Shown here: positions 31,956 through 40,771 of the stretch, piece by piece
How the letters are laid out: each line of letters begins with the position of its first letter
Numbering within the stretch: the stretch's first letter is position 1
DNA from: UBA2991 sp965262975
GTDB lineage: Bacteria > Chloroflexota > Dehalococcoidia > Tepidiformales > Tepidiformaceae
Length of the DNA: 64,000 nt
Direction: 5' to 3'
Assembly (NCBI GenBank): GCA_965262975.1
Contig: OZ253575.1
Location: 3,286,001-3,350,000, forward strand
Notes under the pieces: model-generated
What the model was told of the DNA's origin: nothing
The model's input: the letters and a program-made list of their open reading frames with translations, nothing else
Database searches by the model: none
Program-made: the position numbers and the translations under genes

Positions 31956-32966
31956 GTGCGCACGTCGGACTTCGACTACGACCTGCCCCCGGAGCTGATC
32001 GCCCAGCAGCCGGTCGAGCCCCGCGACGCCGCCCGTCTCCTGCTCGTCTCCCGCGGGTCGGGCGCTCTCTCCCATCACCACGTGCGCGACCTCCCCGCCC
32101 TCCTCCTCCCCGGCGACCTCCTTGTCCTGAACGACACGCGCGTCATGGCCGCCCGCCTCCTCGGCGTTCGCGCCGGCACGGGCGGCCGCGTCGAACTGCT
32201 CCTGTTGCGCGAACACGACGACGGCGCCTGGTCCGCCCTCGTCCGTCCCGGCCGCGCCGCGACGCCCGGACGCCAGTTTCGGCTCGAAGCAAGCGACGGC
32301 CCCCTCACCGCGACCGTCCGTTGCCGCGAGGAGGACACCGCCACGGTCACCTTTGACCGCCCCATCGACCCCGCCGCCGCCGGAGCCGTGCCCCTCCCGC
32401 CCTACATCCGCGACTTCGCCGGCGACCCCGAGCGCTACCAGACTGTCTACGCCCGCGAACCCCGCAGCGCCGCCGCCCCCACCGCCGGCCTCCACTTCAC
32501 CCCCGAACTCTTCGAGAGGCTCGACCAGGCCGGAACCGAGCGCGCCTTCCTCACGCTCGAAGTGGGCCCCGGAACCTTCCGCCCCGTCCGCACCGACGAC
32601 CCCGCCGAGCACGTGCTGCCCCCCGAGCGCTACCGCCTCCCGCCCGCCACCGCCGGCGCCATTCGCACCGCCCGCGCCGAGGGCCGCCGCGTCATCGCCA
32701 CCGGAACGACCGTCGTCCGCACCCTCGAACACGCCCTCGGCGGCTCCGAGGAGGCCGAAGGGGAGACCGCCCTCTTCATCCGTCCCGGCCACACCTTCAA
32801 CGTTGTCGATGGGCTGCTCACGAACTTCCACCTGCCCCGCTCGACCCTGCTGATGCTCGTCTCCGCCTTCGCCGGGCATGGCCTGATGCGCGAGGCCTAC
32901 GCCGAGGCCATCCGCGAGCGCTACCGCTTCTACAGCTTCGGCGATGCGATGCTCATCCTGCCCTAG
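31956..32966 (+). CDS. queA: S-adenosylmethionine:tRNA ribosyltransferase-isomerase
   Basis: 336 residues from a GTG. Recognised from FDYDLPPELIAQQPVEPRDAARLL, VLNDTRVMAARLLG, PLPPYI, AAPTAGLHFTPELF, TLEVGPGTFRPV and GLLTNFHLPRSTLLMLVSAF, all classical QueA blocks. It adds an epoxyqueuosine ring to tRNA wobble positions. The stop lies in a CTAG shared with mutY. Confidence 0.95.
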   Translation: MRTSDFDYDLPPELIAQQPVEPRDAARLLLVSRGSGALSHHHVRDLPALLLPGDLLVLNDTRVMAARLLGVRAGTGGRVELLLLREHDDGAWSALVRPGRAATPGRQFRLEASDGPLTATVRCREEDTATVTFDRPIDPAAAGAVPLPPYIRDFAGDPERYQTVYAREPRSAAAPTAGLHFTPELFERLDQAGTERAFLTLEVGPGTFRPVRTDDPAEHVLPPERYRLPPATAGAIRTARAEGRRVIATGTTVVRTLEHALGGSEEAEGETALFIRPGHTFNVVDGLLTNFHLPRSTLLMLVSAFAGHGLMREAYAEAIRERYRFYSFGDAMLILP

Positions 32967-33886
32967 CCATCCTCTGCCAGTCCCCAGCGCCCCTCCCGCA
33001 GCGTCACGATCCCGTCGCGGGCCAGCGCTTCGAGGTATCGCCCGGACGCGGCCCGGTGCTCCTGCGGTAGCCGCTCCGCGATCGTCTCCGCAGGCAGCGG
33101 GGAGCCCTCCGAGAGCATGGCCACGATCCGCCCCCGCGCGAATCGACTCGTCGACTCGAACGGCTCGGCGGCCCCCTTCGGGATGGCTGAGCGTGGTTCG
33201 GGACGCCCTGCCGCCAGCCAGGCGCAGTCGCGCGCCAGCGGGCAGATGTCGCAGGCCGGCGAGGACGCCTTGCAGACCGTGGCGCCCAGGTCCATCACCG
33301 CGAGCTGGTGGTCTCGCGCCCCCCGGGTCGGGAGCCAGGCCGTGACTGCTTCCCGCAATTCCGAGCCGTACGGCGGGCGCGCCCTTGATTCACCCAGGAG
33401 CGCCCGCGCCACCACCCGCGCCACATTCGTGTCGAGCGCCGCCGTCCGGCGCCCCCCCGCGAAGCAGGCGACCGCCGCGGCGGTGTACGGCCCCACCCCG
33501 GGCAGCGACTGCAGCTTCGCCTCCTCCAGGGGGATGCGCCCAAACCGTTCGATCGCCTCACGCGCCGCCCGTTGCAGGTTCACCGCTCGGCGGTTGTACC
33601 CCAACCCCGACCACTCCCGGATAACTTCTGCCGCGGATGCCTCCGCCAGGCGAGCCGCCGTCGGCCAGCGTTCCAGCCACGCCTCATAGCGGGGACGCAC
33701 GCGCTCGACCTGCGTCTGCTGCAGCATCACTTCCGAGACCAGCACCGCGTAGGGATCGCGCGTCAACCGCCAGGGGAGGTCGTGCCGTCCGTTCGCGCGA
33801 TACCAGCGCCCCAGCGCCCGCCGCAGCCGCGAAAGCTCGCCGGGCGCGCTCGCCCTGCTAGTCGTCGTCCTCGAACTCTCCGTCAT
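32963..33886 (-). CDS. mutY: A/G-specific adenine glycosylase
   Basis: 307 residues. HhH-GPD protein of the MutY type: PWR (38-40), Glu52 in SEVMLQQTQ (catalytic), LPGVGPYTAAAV with Tyr134 where Nth has Lys, Asp152 in LDTNVARV, and the Fe-S set Cys205-x6-Cys212-x2-Cys215-x5-Cys221. It removes adenine opposite 8-oxoguanine. The C-terminal part after about 230 is short and looks like a winged helix rather than a full NUDIX-like MutY domain, so lesion recognition may differ. The start overlaps the end of the upstream gene by 29 nt. Confidence 0.92.
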   Translation of the reverse strand: MTESSRTTTSRASAPGELSRLRRALGRWYRANGRHDLPWRLTRDPYAVLVSEVMLQQTQVERVRPRYEAWLERWPTAARLAEASAAEVIREWSGLGYNRRAVNLQRAAREAIERFGRIPLEEAKLQSLPGVGPYTAAAVACFAGGRRTAALDTNVARVVARALLGESRARPPYGSELREAVTAWLPTRGARDHQLAVMDLGATVCKASSPACDICPLARDCAWLAAGRPEPRSAIPKGAAEPFESTSRFARGRIVAMLSEGSPLPAETIAERLPQEHRAASGRYLEALARDGIVTLREGRWGLAEDG

Positions 33887-34601
33887 CGCCTTCGCCGCTG
33901 CTTGCGGGCACGAGCGCGAAGCCCCCTTCGCTGTGTCGTCGCGGGCTCCGCGGGGGCACGGCCTCGAGCTGCTCGATCAGTTCCGCCATCTCGCTCGCCG
34001 ATGTCCCTCCGGGCGCGACCACGCCGCCGGCGCCACTCTCCCGCAGCGCCCCAAGATCCGCGCTGGAAACGCCTGGAGTCACCGTCACGAGCAGCGGCGC
34101 TCCGCAGAGCGTCGCCAGCCGCGCCAGCGAGATGCGCCGCGCCACCGTGTAGGTCGCCACCGGCGCTCGCACGAGTACCGCGTCGAGCGAAAGCGGCGCC
34201 AGTGCGCGCAGGGGCGCGTCCTCCCACGCTTCGTCCGCCTCCAGCACGAGCCCCATCTCGGACTCGACAATGCTGGCCGCCGCCGTCTCGGGGTTGGCGA
34301 CGACGAAGTCGGCGCCCCCTTGTTCCAGCGGCTCGATCCCTTCCGCCGCCAGCGACGCCACCTCGACTCCCAACAGCCCTTCGAGCTCGCCCAGCGCCGC
34401 GACGGCCGCATCGGCATCGTCGGCGGCCACGGCGACGAAGTCCGCCCCCGCCTCGAGCGCTTCGGCGGCCTCGCTCGCGGATGCGCCGATCACGCCGAGC
34501 AGCAGCGCCCGGTCCTTCTCCGTCGCCCGTGCGCCGAATCCCATCACGCGGGCGCCTTCGCCCCGCCGCTTTCGCTGGAGCGCCTCGCTCAGCTTGCTCA
34601 C
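33858..34601 (-). CDS. Hypothetical protein, TIM-barrel-like
   Basis: 247 residues, family not recognised. It shows repeated beta-alpha units: GADFVAVAADDADAAVAAL, GGADFVVANPETAAASIV, LDAVLVRAPVATYTVARRI, and a phosphate-binding-like end APLLVTVTPGVSSADLGALRESGAGGVVAPGG. The pattern is that of a TIM barrel of the aldolase or ThiE/PRAI type. The tail is acidic (GEGDDGEFEDDD). It overlaps the amidohydrolase stop by 4 nt and mutY by 29 nt, so all three form one minus-strand operon. Confidence 0.6.
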   Translation of the reverse strand: MSKLSEALQRKRRGEGARVMGFGARATEKDRALLLGVIGASASEAAEALEAGADFVAVAADDADAAVAALGELEGLLGVEVASLAAEGIEPLEQGGADFVVANPETAAASIVESEMGLVLEADEAWEDAPLRALAPLSLDAVLVRAPVATYTVARRISLARLATLCGAPLLVTVTPGVSSADLGALRESGAGGVVAPGGTSASEMAELIEQLEAVPPRSPRRHSEGGFALVPASSGEGDDGEFEDDD

Positions 34602-35815
34602 ACTGTTCCTCCCGTACTCCCCGCAACCTTGCCGCCCCGGACCACACCCGCGATGGCCGCGGGCCGGGTCAGGCAGTGAATGTCCGTGAGGGGATCCTCG
34701 GTCAGTCTCACGATATCGGCAGCCAGGCCCACGCGCAGCCTGCCGGTCTCATCTTCCAGGCCCAGCAGGTCGGCTCCCCAGCCCGTGGCCGCCAGCAGCG
34801 CTGCGGCCGGCGAGAGCCCGTGCTCGGCCATGCGCACGGCTTCCTGTGCGTTTTCCCCGGGACGGTTCAGGGGCGTTCCCTGGTCCGTGCCCATCGCGAC
34901 GCGTACCCCCGCGCCAATGGCGCGCTCGTAGCTCGCGATGTGGTCCTCCAGCGCCTCCTGCCCCTTCTCCACTGCGTAGGCCGGGACGCCCGCCTCCGCG
35001 CCGTCCGCGATGTGGTACGGAGCCGTCAGCGTCGCCACGAGGTAGGTGCCCCGCTCGATCATCATCGTGATCGCCTCCTCGTCGAGCCAGACGCCGTGCT
35101 CGATCGAAGTCACGCCCGCCGCCACCGCGTTCTTGATGCCCACCGTCGACTGGGCGTGCGCCGCCACCGTGCGGAACGCCTTGGTCGCTTCCTCGACGCC
35201 CGCCGTCAGCTCCTCCCGTGTGAAGGAGGGCGAGCGCGGGTTCACGCCGGGTGTGAGCACGCCCCCGCTGGCGAACAGCTTGATCGCCGCCGCGCCCTCG
35301 CGAATCTCCTCGCGCACGGCCTTGCGAACCTCGTCGGGACCGTCGGCCTCGCGCGCGATGAACCCGTGCCCGTGCCCGCCCGACATCGTCACGCCCATCC
35401 CCGCGGCCACCACCCGCGGCCCCTCCAACTCCCCCGCCTCGATCGCCGCCGCCAGCGCCACGTTGAGCCGGTCCGCCGCCCCCAGGTCCCGCACCGTCGT
35501 GATGCCGCCCGCGAGCGTCGCGCGCGCGTGTTCGGCCGTCCGCCAGGCGCGTCGCGCCAGCGGAAGCCGCTGGCCCGGCGTCAGTTCGGCCGGGTCGCCC
35601 GAAGAGCTCACGTGGACATGGCAGTCGATAAGCCCCGGGATGAGGTACTCGCCCGTGCAGTCGACCGACTCGGCCCCCTCCGGCGCCGCCGCCTCCCCCA
35701 GCGCCGCGATGCGTCCGTCCACGCACAGCACGTCGCCGCGCACGAAGCTGCGCGCCTCGCTCTCGAAGAACGCTCCCCCTTGCAGGAGCAGTGGCCGGTG
35801 GTCAGATGTCGCCAA
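34598..35815 (-). CDS. Metal-dependent amidohydrolase (imidazolonepropionase/prolidase-like)
   Basis: 405 residues. N-terminal beta-sandwich, then LIPGLIDCHVHVSS with the HxH metal motif (about 66-68), and later SIEHGVWLD (His about 236), and MGTDQGTP with the catalytic Asp. Such enzymes bind one or two metal ions and cut amide or ring bonds; the substrate is not readable. The start is a TTG at 35815 with GGAG close upstream; no better codon is visible. It diverges from the EthD-like gene. Confidence 0.85.
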   Translation of the reverse strand: MATSDHRPLLLQGGAFFESEARSFVRGDVLCVDGRIAALGEAAAPEGAESVDCTGEYLIPGLIDCHVHVSSSGDPAELTPGQRLPLARRAWRTAEHARATLAGGITTVRDLGAADRLNVALAAAIEAGELEGPRVVAAGMGVTMSGGHGHGFIAREADGPDEVRKAVREEIREGAAAIKLFASGGVLTPGVNPRSPSFTREELTAGVEEATKAFRTVAAHAQSTVGIKNAVAAGVTSIEHGVWLDEEAITMMIERGTYLVATLTAPYHIADGAEAGVPAYAVEKGQEALEDHIASYERAIGAGVRVAMGTDQGTPLNRPGENAQEAVRMAEHGLSPAAALLAATGWGADLLGLEDETGRLRVGLAADIVRLTEDPLTDIHCLTRPAAIAGVVRGGKVAGSTGGTV

Positions 35816-35900
35816 CGCTCCGTATTGTCCCCGCCACCCCGCCTGCGCGGCAAGCCGCCCGCCCGCCCGCTATCCTCCGTCCTTCTGGAGGAGGTGCCAC

Positions 35901-36251
35901 ATGGCGAAGATGATCCTGGTCGGGCTGGTCGAGCCGCCCAGCCCCGAAGCCGAGGAGACGTTCCGGGAGCGCTACCTGGGCAACCACATCGAGGACATCG
36001 CAAACTGCCCCGGCTTTCTCTCGGGCACGGTCTACGAGCTGGAGCACGCCCACGACGACTTCCCCGCGATCTCTCGTTTCCTCACCATCTACGAGCTCGA
36101 AGCCGGCACCTGGGAGGAAGCGGACGCCAACCTGAAGGCGTACATCGCCGACCCCGACGCCTATCCCGGCCGCATCTCCGGCGAAGGCGCCCTCTCCATC
36201 GTCGGCTCGGGTTGGTACAAGTTCGAGCGCGCCTACCACACGCGCGGCTGA
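35901..36251 (+). CDS. EthD-like dimeric alpha-beta barrel protein
   Basis: 116 residues from the ATG at 35901 after GGAGGAGG. The sequence begins MAKMILVGLVEPPSPEAEETFRERYL and contains HIEDIANCPGFLSGTVYEL and FLTIYELEAGTWEEADANL, as in EthD/DUF4286-type ferredoxin-like barrels, small proteins that bind hydrophobic substrates or act as monooxygenases. It lies 22 nt before the LLM oxidoreductase, so the two may work together. Confidence 0.7.
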   Translation: MAKMILVGLVEPPSPEAEETFRERYLGNHIEDIANCPGFLSGTVYELEHAHDDFPAISRFLTIYELEAGTWEEADANLKAYIADPDAYPGRISGEGALSIVGSGWYKFERAYHTRG

Positions 36252-36273
36252 GCGCGCGGTACCATTCGCCCCC

Positions 36274-37578
36274 ATGCAGATCGGCTACTTCACCGAGCGT
36301 CCCTACCAGGATCCCGGCGCCAGCTGGTGGGGAACCACCGGACGCCGCCTCGTCGACCTCGATTCCAGCAACGCCGAGTACGACCCCGTCCTCGGCGCCG
36401 ACCTCTACAACCGCTACCTCGACGAGAAGATCTACGCCGAGGAGATGGGCTTCGACGCCCTCGCCCTGAATGAGCACCACAGCACGCCCTTCTGCATGGG
36501 CAGCGCCTGCAACGTCGAGGCCTCGATCCTCGCCCGTGTCACCAAGCGCGCAAAGATCGTCCTCATCGGCAACATCCTCCCCATCTGGGACGACCCCCTC
36601 TGGCTGGCCGAAGAGCTCGCCATGATCGACACCATCTCGAAGGGGCGCCTCGTCACCGGCTGGGTGCGCGGCACCGGCCGCGAGAGCATCGCCCACGACG
36701 CCAATCCGCCCTACAACTGGGAACGCTTCCAGGAAGCGCACGACCTCATCGTCGCCGCCTGGACGCGCGAGGGCCCCTTCCGCTGGGAAGGTGAGCACTA
36801 CAACTTCCGCTACGTGAACCCCTGGGCGCGCCCCTACCAGAGCCCCCACCCGCTGATCATGATTCCCGGCGCCGTCAGCCGCCGGACCGTGCAGTGGGCG
36901 GCGGAGCGACGCTACCCCTACGTCATGCTCGCGACGCGCCTCGAACCGACCCGCCTCTCCTTCGAGTACTACGACGAGTGCGCCGCCGAGGCGGGCTACG
37001 AGGCCGGCCCCCAGCACCGTGGCTACCTCTTCAAGGTGCACGTCGATGAGACCGAGGAGCTGGCCGAGGAAGTTGGGCGGAAGTTCCTCACGGGCCCCGG
37101 CAACATCTTCCTCGAAGGCAGCCGCGGCGACGTTCGCGGCCACCTCCAGAACCTGCCCGGCCTCACCGACCGCCGCGCCCTCCTCCCCACCGGCGGCGTG
37201 CGGCAGGTCGCCGAGGCCCGTGGCCAGCGCCAGCCCAACGACCCTAACCTCCGCCCCATCGCCCTCGACTCCGCCGAGTCCTACAAGAACGTCGAGGACA
37301 CCTACCAGGGCCTCGTCGAGGCGCAATCGATCATCACGGGCACCCCCAAGACGGTTATTCCCAAGATCCGCAACGTCCTCGAGTACCTGCGCCCAGGCAG
37401 CATCTTCCTCTGGGACGGCGACGGCTCGATGTCGCACGATGACGCCATGCGCAGCCTCCGCCTGATGGGTGAGGAGGTGCTCCCCGCCATCCGCGAGATC
37501 GGTGAGGAGCTCGGCCTGGACAGTCCCTTCGAGGTCGATCCCGCCACCAACGAACCCGTCGCTCCAGCGCAGCCGTAG
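36274..37578 (+). CDS. LLM-class flavin-dependent oxidoreductase (luciferase-like monooxygenase)
   Basis: 434 residues, TIM-barrel luciferase-like. N-terminal MQIGYFTERPYQDPG, then FDALALNEHHSTPF, the F420/FMN-binding region (LIGNILPIWDDPLWLAEELAMIDTISKGRLVTGWVRGTGR) and a C-terminal GTPKTVIPKIRNVLEYLRPGSI. Family members use FMNH2 or F420H2 to oxidise organic compounds. It is preceded by the EthD-like gene and followed by a convergent terminator hairpin. Confidence 0.88.
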   Translation: MQIGYFTERPYQDPGASWWGTTGRRLVDLDSSNAEYDPVLGADLYNRYLDEKIYAEEMGFDALALNEHHSTPFCMGSACNVEASILARVTKRAKIVLIGNILPIWDDPLWLAEELAMIDTISKGRLVTGWVRGTGRESIAHDANPPYNWERFQEAHDLIVAAWTREGPFRWEGEHYNFRYVNPWARPYQSPHPLIMIPGAVSRRTVQWAAERRYPYVMLATRLEPTRLSFEYYDECAAEAGYEAGPQHRGYLFKVHVDETEELAEEVGRKFLTGPGNIFLEGSRGDVRGHLQNLPGLTDRRALLPTGGVRQVAEARGQRQPNDPNLRPIALDSAESYKNVEDTYQGLVEAQSIITGTPKTVIPKIRNVLEYLRPGSIFLWDGDGSMSHDDAMRSLRLMGEEVLPAIREIGEELGLDSPFEVDPATNEPVAPAQP

Positions 37579-37593
37579 CGACCGCAAATGGAA

Positions 37594-37615
37594 ACGCCGC
37601 CCCGAAGGGCGGCGT
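37594..37615 (-). terminator. GCCGCC-type hairpin between LLM gene and ABC permease
   Basis: ACGCCGCCC pairs exactly with GGGCGGCGT across CGAA (9 pairs). Read on the minus strand the loop is TTCG and the stem is followed by TTTCC, so it suits termination of the permease gene ending at 37645; it may act in both directions. Confidence 0.7.
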
Positions 37616-37644
37616 CGTGACCGTTGCTGTGCGCGGTGCGCGCG

Positions 37645-38601
37645 CTAGATGAGCCCGCTGCCGCGCAGTCGCGGATCGAGCACGTCCCGCAGCGAGTCGC
37701 CCAGGAAGTTGAACGCCAGCACCGTGAGCGACAGCGCAACCCCAGGGAAGACCGGCAGCCACCACGCCGTGTAGAAGTAGGCCCGTGCGGTCGGCCCGAT
37801 ATCGACGCCCCAGGAGGGCGACGGTGGCGGCAGCCCGAAACCGAGGAACGCGAGGCCCGCCTCCGCCATGATCGCCGCCGGGATGATGATGCTGGCGTTC
37901 ACGATCGCGAGCGGCAGCAGGTTTGGCAGGATGTGCCGGAGCATGATCCGCGCGTTTGACGCTCCAATAACCCGTGCCGCCTCGACGTACGCCGTCGACG
38001 CTTCCTGCAGCACGTTGCCGCGCAGCACCAGCGTCGTCAGCGGCGCAAACGCTAACGAGACCGCGACCACGATGACGGGCAGGCTGCGCCCGAGCGCCGT
38101 CGTGAACAGGATCAGCCACAGAAGGCCGGGCACCGCGATGCCCGTCTCGAGGATCCGCAGCAGGAAGGCGTCGACGAAGCCCCTCAGGAACCCCATCGAG
38201 AGGGCCAGTGTGATCGCGACTGTCATCGCGATACCGACCGCGCCGACGCCGATGATGAGGGTCGGCCTCGTCCCGTAGATCACGCGCGACCACATGTCCT
38301 GCCCCGCGCTGTTCGTGCCGAACCACCAGTCCGAGTTGGGGGGCTGCAGGTAGCCGGTGGAGTCGAGCTGCTTGCCTTCTGCGATGGCGATGCGGCGAAC
38401 GTCGCGTTCGCCGTCGCCGATGGTTTTCAGATAGGGCGCGAAGATCGCTGCCACAACGACGGCAAGGATCACGATGATGCCGAACGTTCCGCCCGGCTGC
38501 AGCCGGGCGAAGCGCGTGGCTGCCCGCCAACGCCTTGAGAGGGCAGCGCCCCGTTCGCCGGCAAGGCCCAGATCGTCCTGTCCAGTGGCAGCTCTCGTCA
38601 T
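37645..38601 (-). CDS. ABC transporter permease, DppC/OppC type, copy 2
   Basis: 318 residues with about six transmembrane helices and a cytoplasmic EAA loop (EAARVIGASNARIMLRHILPNLLPL). WFGTNSAGQDMWSRVIYGTR is the typical N-terminal DppC block and LSLTVLAFNFLGDSLRDVLDPRLRGSG the C-terminal block. It belongs to a peptide/nickel-type importer. It lies downstream of copy 1, with its own terminator between them (38667-38690), so it may be transcribed separately. Confidence 0.9.
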   Translation of the reverse strand: MTRAATGQDDLGLAGERGAALSRRWRAATRFARLQPGGTFGIIVILAVVVAAIFAPYLKTIGDGERDVRRIAIAEGKQLDSTGYLQPPNSDWWFGTNSAGQDMWSRVIYGTRPTLIIGVGAVGIAMTVAITLALSMGFLRGFVDAFLLRILETGIAVPGLLWLILFTTALGRSLPVIVVAVSLAFAPLTTLVLRGNVLQEASTAYVEAARVIGASNARIMLRHILPNLLPLAIVNASIIIPAAIMAEAGLAFLGFGLPPPSPSWGVDIGPTARAYFYTAWWLPVFPGVALSLTVLAFNFLGDSLRDVLDPRLRGSGLI

Positions 38602-38666
38602 CTCGCACCGCCACGTTGGACGCAGCGCGACACTGCGTTATCGCCTGCCGGCTGTCAAGAAAGGAG

Positions 38667-38690
38667 AACGCCGCCCTTCGGGGCGGCGTT
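38667..38690 (-). terminator. GCCGCC-type hairpin between the two DppC genes
   Basis: AACGCCGCCC pairs with GGGCGGCGTT across TTCG (10 pairs), followed on the minus strand by CTCCTTTCTT. It sits 31 nt after the stop of DppC copy 1. Confidence 0.75.
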
Positions 38691-38720
38691 CGCAGTCGTT
38701 GTCGCTGTGCGGCTGAAACT

Positions 38721-39689
38721 CTAGACCAGTCCGCTGCCCCGCAGCCGCGGGTCGAGCACGTCCCTCAGCGAGTCGCCGAGGAAGTTGAAGGCCAGCACCG
38801 TGAGCGACAGCGCGATCCCGGGGAAGACCGGCAGCCACCATGCCGTCTGGAAGTAGGCGCGTGCGTTCGGCCCGATGTCGGCGCCCCAGGACGGAATCAG
38901 CGGGTCCAGACCCAGGCCGAGGAACGAGAGGCCCGCCTCCGCCAGGATCGCCGCCGGGATGATGATGCTCGCGTTCACGATCGCCAGCGGCATCAGGTTC
39001 GGCAGGATGTGCCGGAACATGATCCGCAGGCTCGAGGCGCCCACCACCCGGGCCGACTCCGCGTAGGTCGAAGCCGCTTCCTGGATGACGTTCCCGCGCA
39101 GCACCAGCGTTGTCAGCGGCGAGAAGATGAACGCGATCGCGAACAGGAGCACCAGGATGCCGCGGCCGAACGCGGTCGTGAAGAGGATGAGCCAGAGGAT
39201 CCCTGGCACGGCGATGATGACCTCGATGAGCCGTAAGAGGAGGGCGTCCACGCCCCCCTTCAGGAAGCCCATCGCCAGGGAGAGCGAGACGGCCACCACG
39301 ATTGCGACGCCGACTGCCCCGATGCCGACCATGAGCGCCGGCCTCGCCCCGTAGACCACGCGCGACCACAGGTCCTGGCCCGTGCGGTTCGTTCCCAGCC
39401 ACCAGTCGCCACCGGGGGCCTGCAGCACGAAGTTGACCCCCGAGATTTCCCGCCCGTCATCCCGCCAGACGCTGCGGATGCCGCGCTCGCCGTGCCCCAC
39501 CGTGTTCAGGTAGGGCGCGAAGATGGCGGCGGCCGCGACGAGGGTGATGATGACGATGCCAATGGCCCCGCCTGGCTGCAGGCGGATGAAGCGCCCGACG
39601 CCGCTGCCGAGTCGCGCGAGACGGGACCGGTCGTCAATGAATCTGAGGTCAAGGTCGAGGTCGTCGTTGACAGCGGAAGCTGAAGTCAT
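38721..39689 (-). CDS. ABC transporter permease, DppC/OppC type, copy 1
   Basis: 322 residues from the ATG at 39689; a longer frame upstream to 39752 overlaps the DppB gene and lacks support. The sequence is very similar to copy 2: WLGTNRTGQDLWSRVVYGARP, ESARVVGASSLRIMFRHILPNLMPL and the same LSLTVLAFNFLGDSLRDVLDPRLRG end. It follows DppB by 16 nt, the classical B-C order. Confidence 0.92.
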   Translation of the reverse strand: MTSASAVNDDLDLDLRFIDDRSRLARLGSGVGRFIRLQPGGAIGIVIITLVAAAAIFAPYLNTVGHGERGIRSVWRDDGREISGVNFVLQAPGGDWWLGTNRTGQDLWSRVVYGARPALMVGIGAVGVAIVVAVSLSLAMGFLKGGVDALLLRLIEVIIAVPGILWLILFTTAFGRGILVLLFAIAFIFSPLTTLVLRGNVIQEAASTYAESARVVGASSLRIMFRHILPNLMPLAIVNASIIIPAAILAEAGLSFLGLGLDPLIPSWGADIGPNARAYFQTAWWLPVFPGIALSLTVLAFNFLGDSLRDVLDPRLRGSGLV

Positions 39690-39705
39690 TTTGTACCCCC
39701 CGCTC

Positions 39706-40686
39706 CTAGTACCGGATCCGCGGATCGATGTAGGCGTAGCCAACGTCCACAAGCAGACGAATGAGCAGGAACCAGGTCGCCAACAGGAGGGCGATGGCCT
39801 GGATCACCTGGAAGTCGCGGTCGCCGACGTTGTTCACGATCCAGAAGCCGACGCCGGGAATGTTGAAGAGCGTCTCGATGATCACCGAGCCCCCCAGGAT
39901 GCCGCCGAACTGCAGGCCCGCGATCGTGAAGACCGTGATCATTGAGGGCCGGAAAGTGTGCCGCATGATGATGATGTTCTCGCGAAGGCCCTTTGCCCGC
40001 GCCGTGCGCACGTAGTCGCTGCGCATCACCTCAAGCATCGAGGAGCGCGCGATGCGGGCGAGGTAGCCCGCACTCGCGATCCCCAGCACGAGGGCCGCGA
40101 TGATGAGAATGCGGAGGTGCGTCGCGGGTTCCGCCCAGCCTGTCCAGTCCGGGATCCAGCGTTGCTGCCAGAAGAACGCCGGCAGCGCCACGATCAGCGT
40201 CCCGATCCAGAAGTTCGGGACGCTCAGCGACAGGATCGCGAAGAACCGCGCCACGTAGTCCGAGAGCTTGCCCGCGCGGATCGCGGACAAGATCCCCACC
40301 GGGATGCCGATTAACATGCTGAAGGTGATGCTCAGCATGCCCAGCTGGATCGTGTTGCCCAGCCTCCACCAGAGCTCGTCCGCGATCGGCTTGGGCGGCA
40401 CGATCTGCTGCCCGAAGTCGCCCTGGAAGATCTCCGAGACCCACTTCCAGTACTGCTCCGCCGTGCACGTGATGTCGCCCCAGGCGTTCTTCGACTTGTC
40501 GCAGATGTCGAGCCCCAGCTCCCGCCGCAGGCCTTCGATACACGTCTGGTCGGCCACGCCCGAGGCGCCACAGCGAACCGCCGCCGCATCGCCGGGGATG
40601 ACGCGCATGAGCACGAATACGAGGATCGACACTACGACGATGGTCAGGGGGAGCAGGATCAGCCGCTGAATGATGTAGTTCTGCAC
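39706..40686 (-). CDS. ABC transporter permease, DppB/OppB type
   Basis: 326 residues with six transmembrane helices. N-terminal YIIQRLILLPLTIVVVSILVFVLMRVIPGD and C-terminal VIIETLFNIPGVGFW are DppB hallmarks. The EAA loop RTARAKGLRENIIIMRHTFRPSM is present. A Cys-containing periplasmic loop (CGASG...CIEGLRRELGLDICDK) is longer than in most DppB proteins. It follows the SBP gene and the 40716-40751 hairpin, and precedes DppC copy 1. Confidence 0.92.
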   Translation of the reverse strand: MQNYIIQRLILLPLTIVVVSILVFVLMRVIPGDAAAVRCGASGVADQTCIEGLRRELGLDICDKSKNAWGDITCTAEQYWKWVSEIFQGDFGQQIVPPKPIADELWWRLGNTIQLGMLSITFSMLIGIPVGILSAIRAGKLSDYVARFFAILSLSVPNFWIGTLIVALPAFFWQQRWIPDWTGWAEPATHLRILIIAALVLGIASAGYLARIARSSMLEVMRSDYVRTARAKGLRENIIIMRHTFRPSMITVFTIAGLQFGGILGGSVIIETLFNIPGVGFWIVNNVGDRDFQVIQAIALLLATWFLLIRLLVDVGYAYIDPRIRY

Positions 40687-40715
40687 GGTCTACCCCCCGG
40701 GCTGTTCTGGGAGAA

Positions 40716-40751
40716 GAAGGGCTTCCGGGGGAGATTCCCCGGAAGCCCTTC
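40716..40751 (-). terminator. Long hairpin between SBP and DppB genes
   Basis: GAAGGGCTTCCGGGG pairs with CCCCGGAAGCCCTTC (15 pairs) around a 6-nt loop. It lies between the end of the SBP gene (40772) and the DppB start (40686). Such inter-gene stem-loops usually keep SBP transcript levels higher than those of the permeases, so it may be an attenuator rather than a full stop. Confidence 0.65.
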
Positions 40752-40771
40752 CTTGTTGTGTTGGCCTTAGG

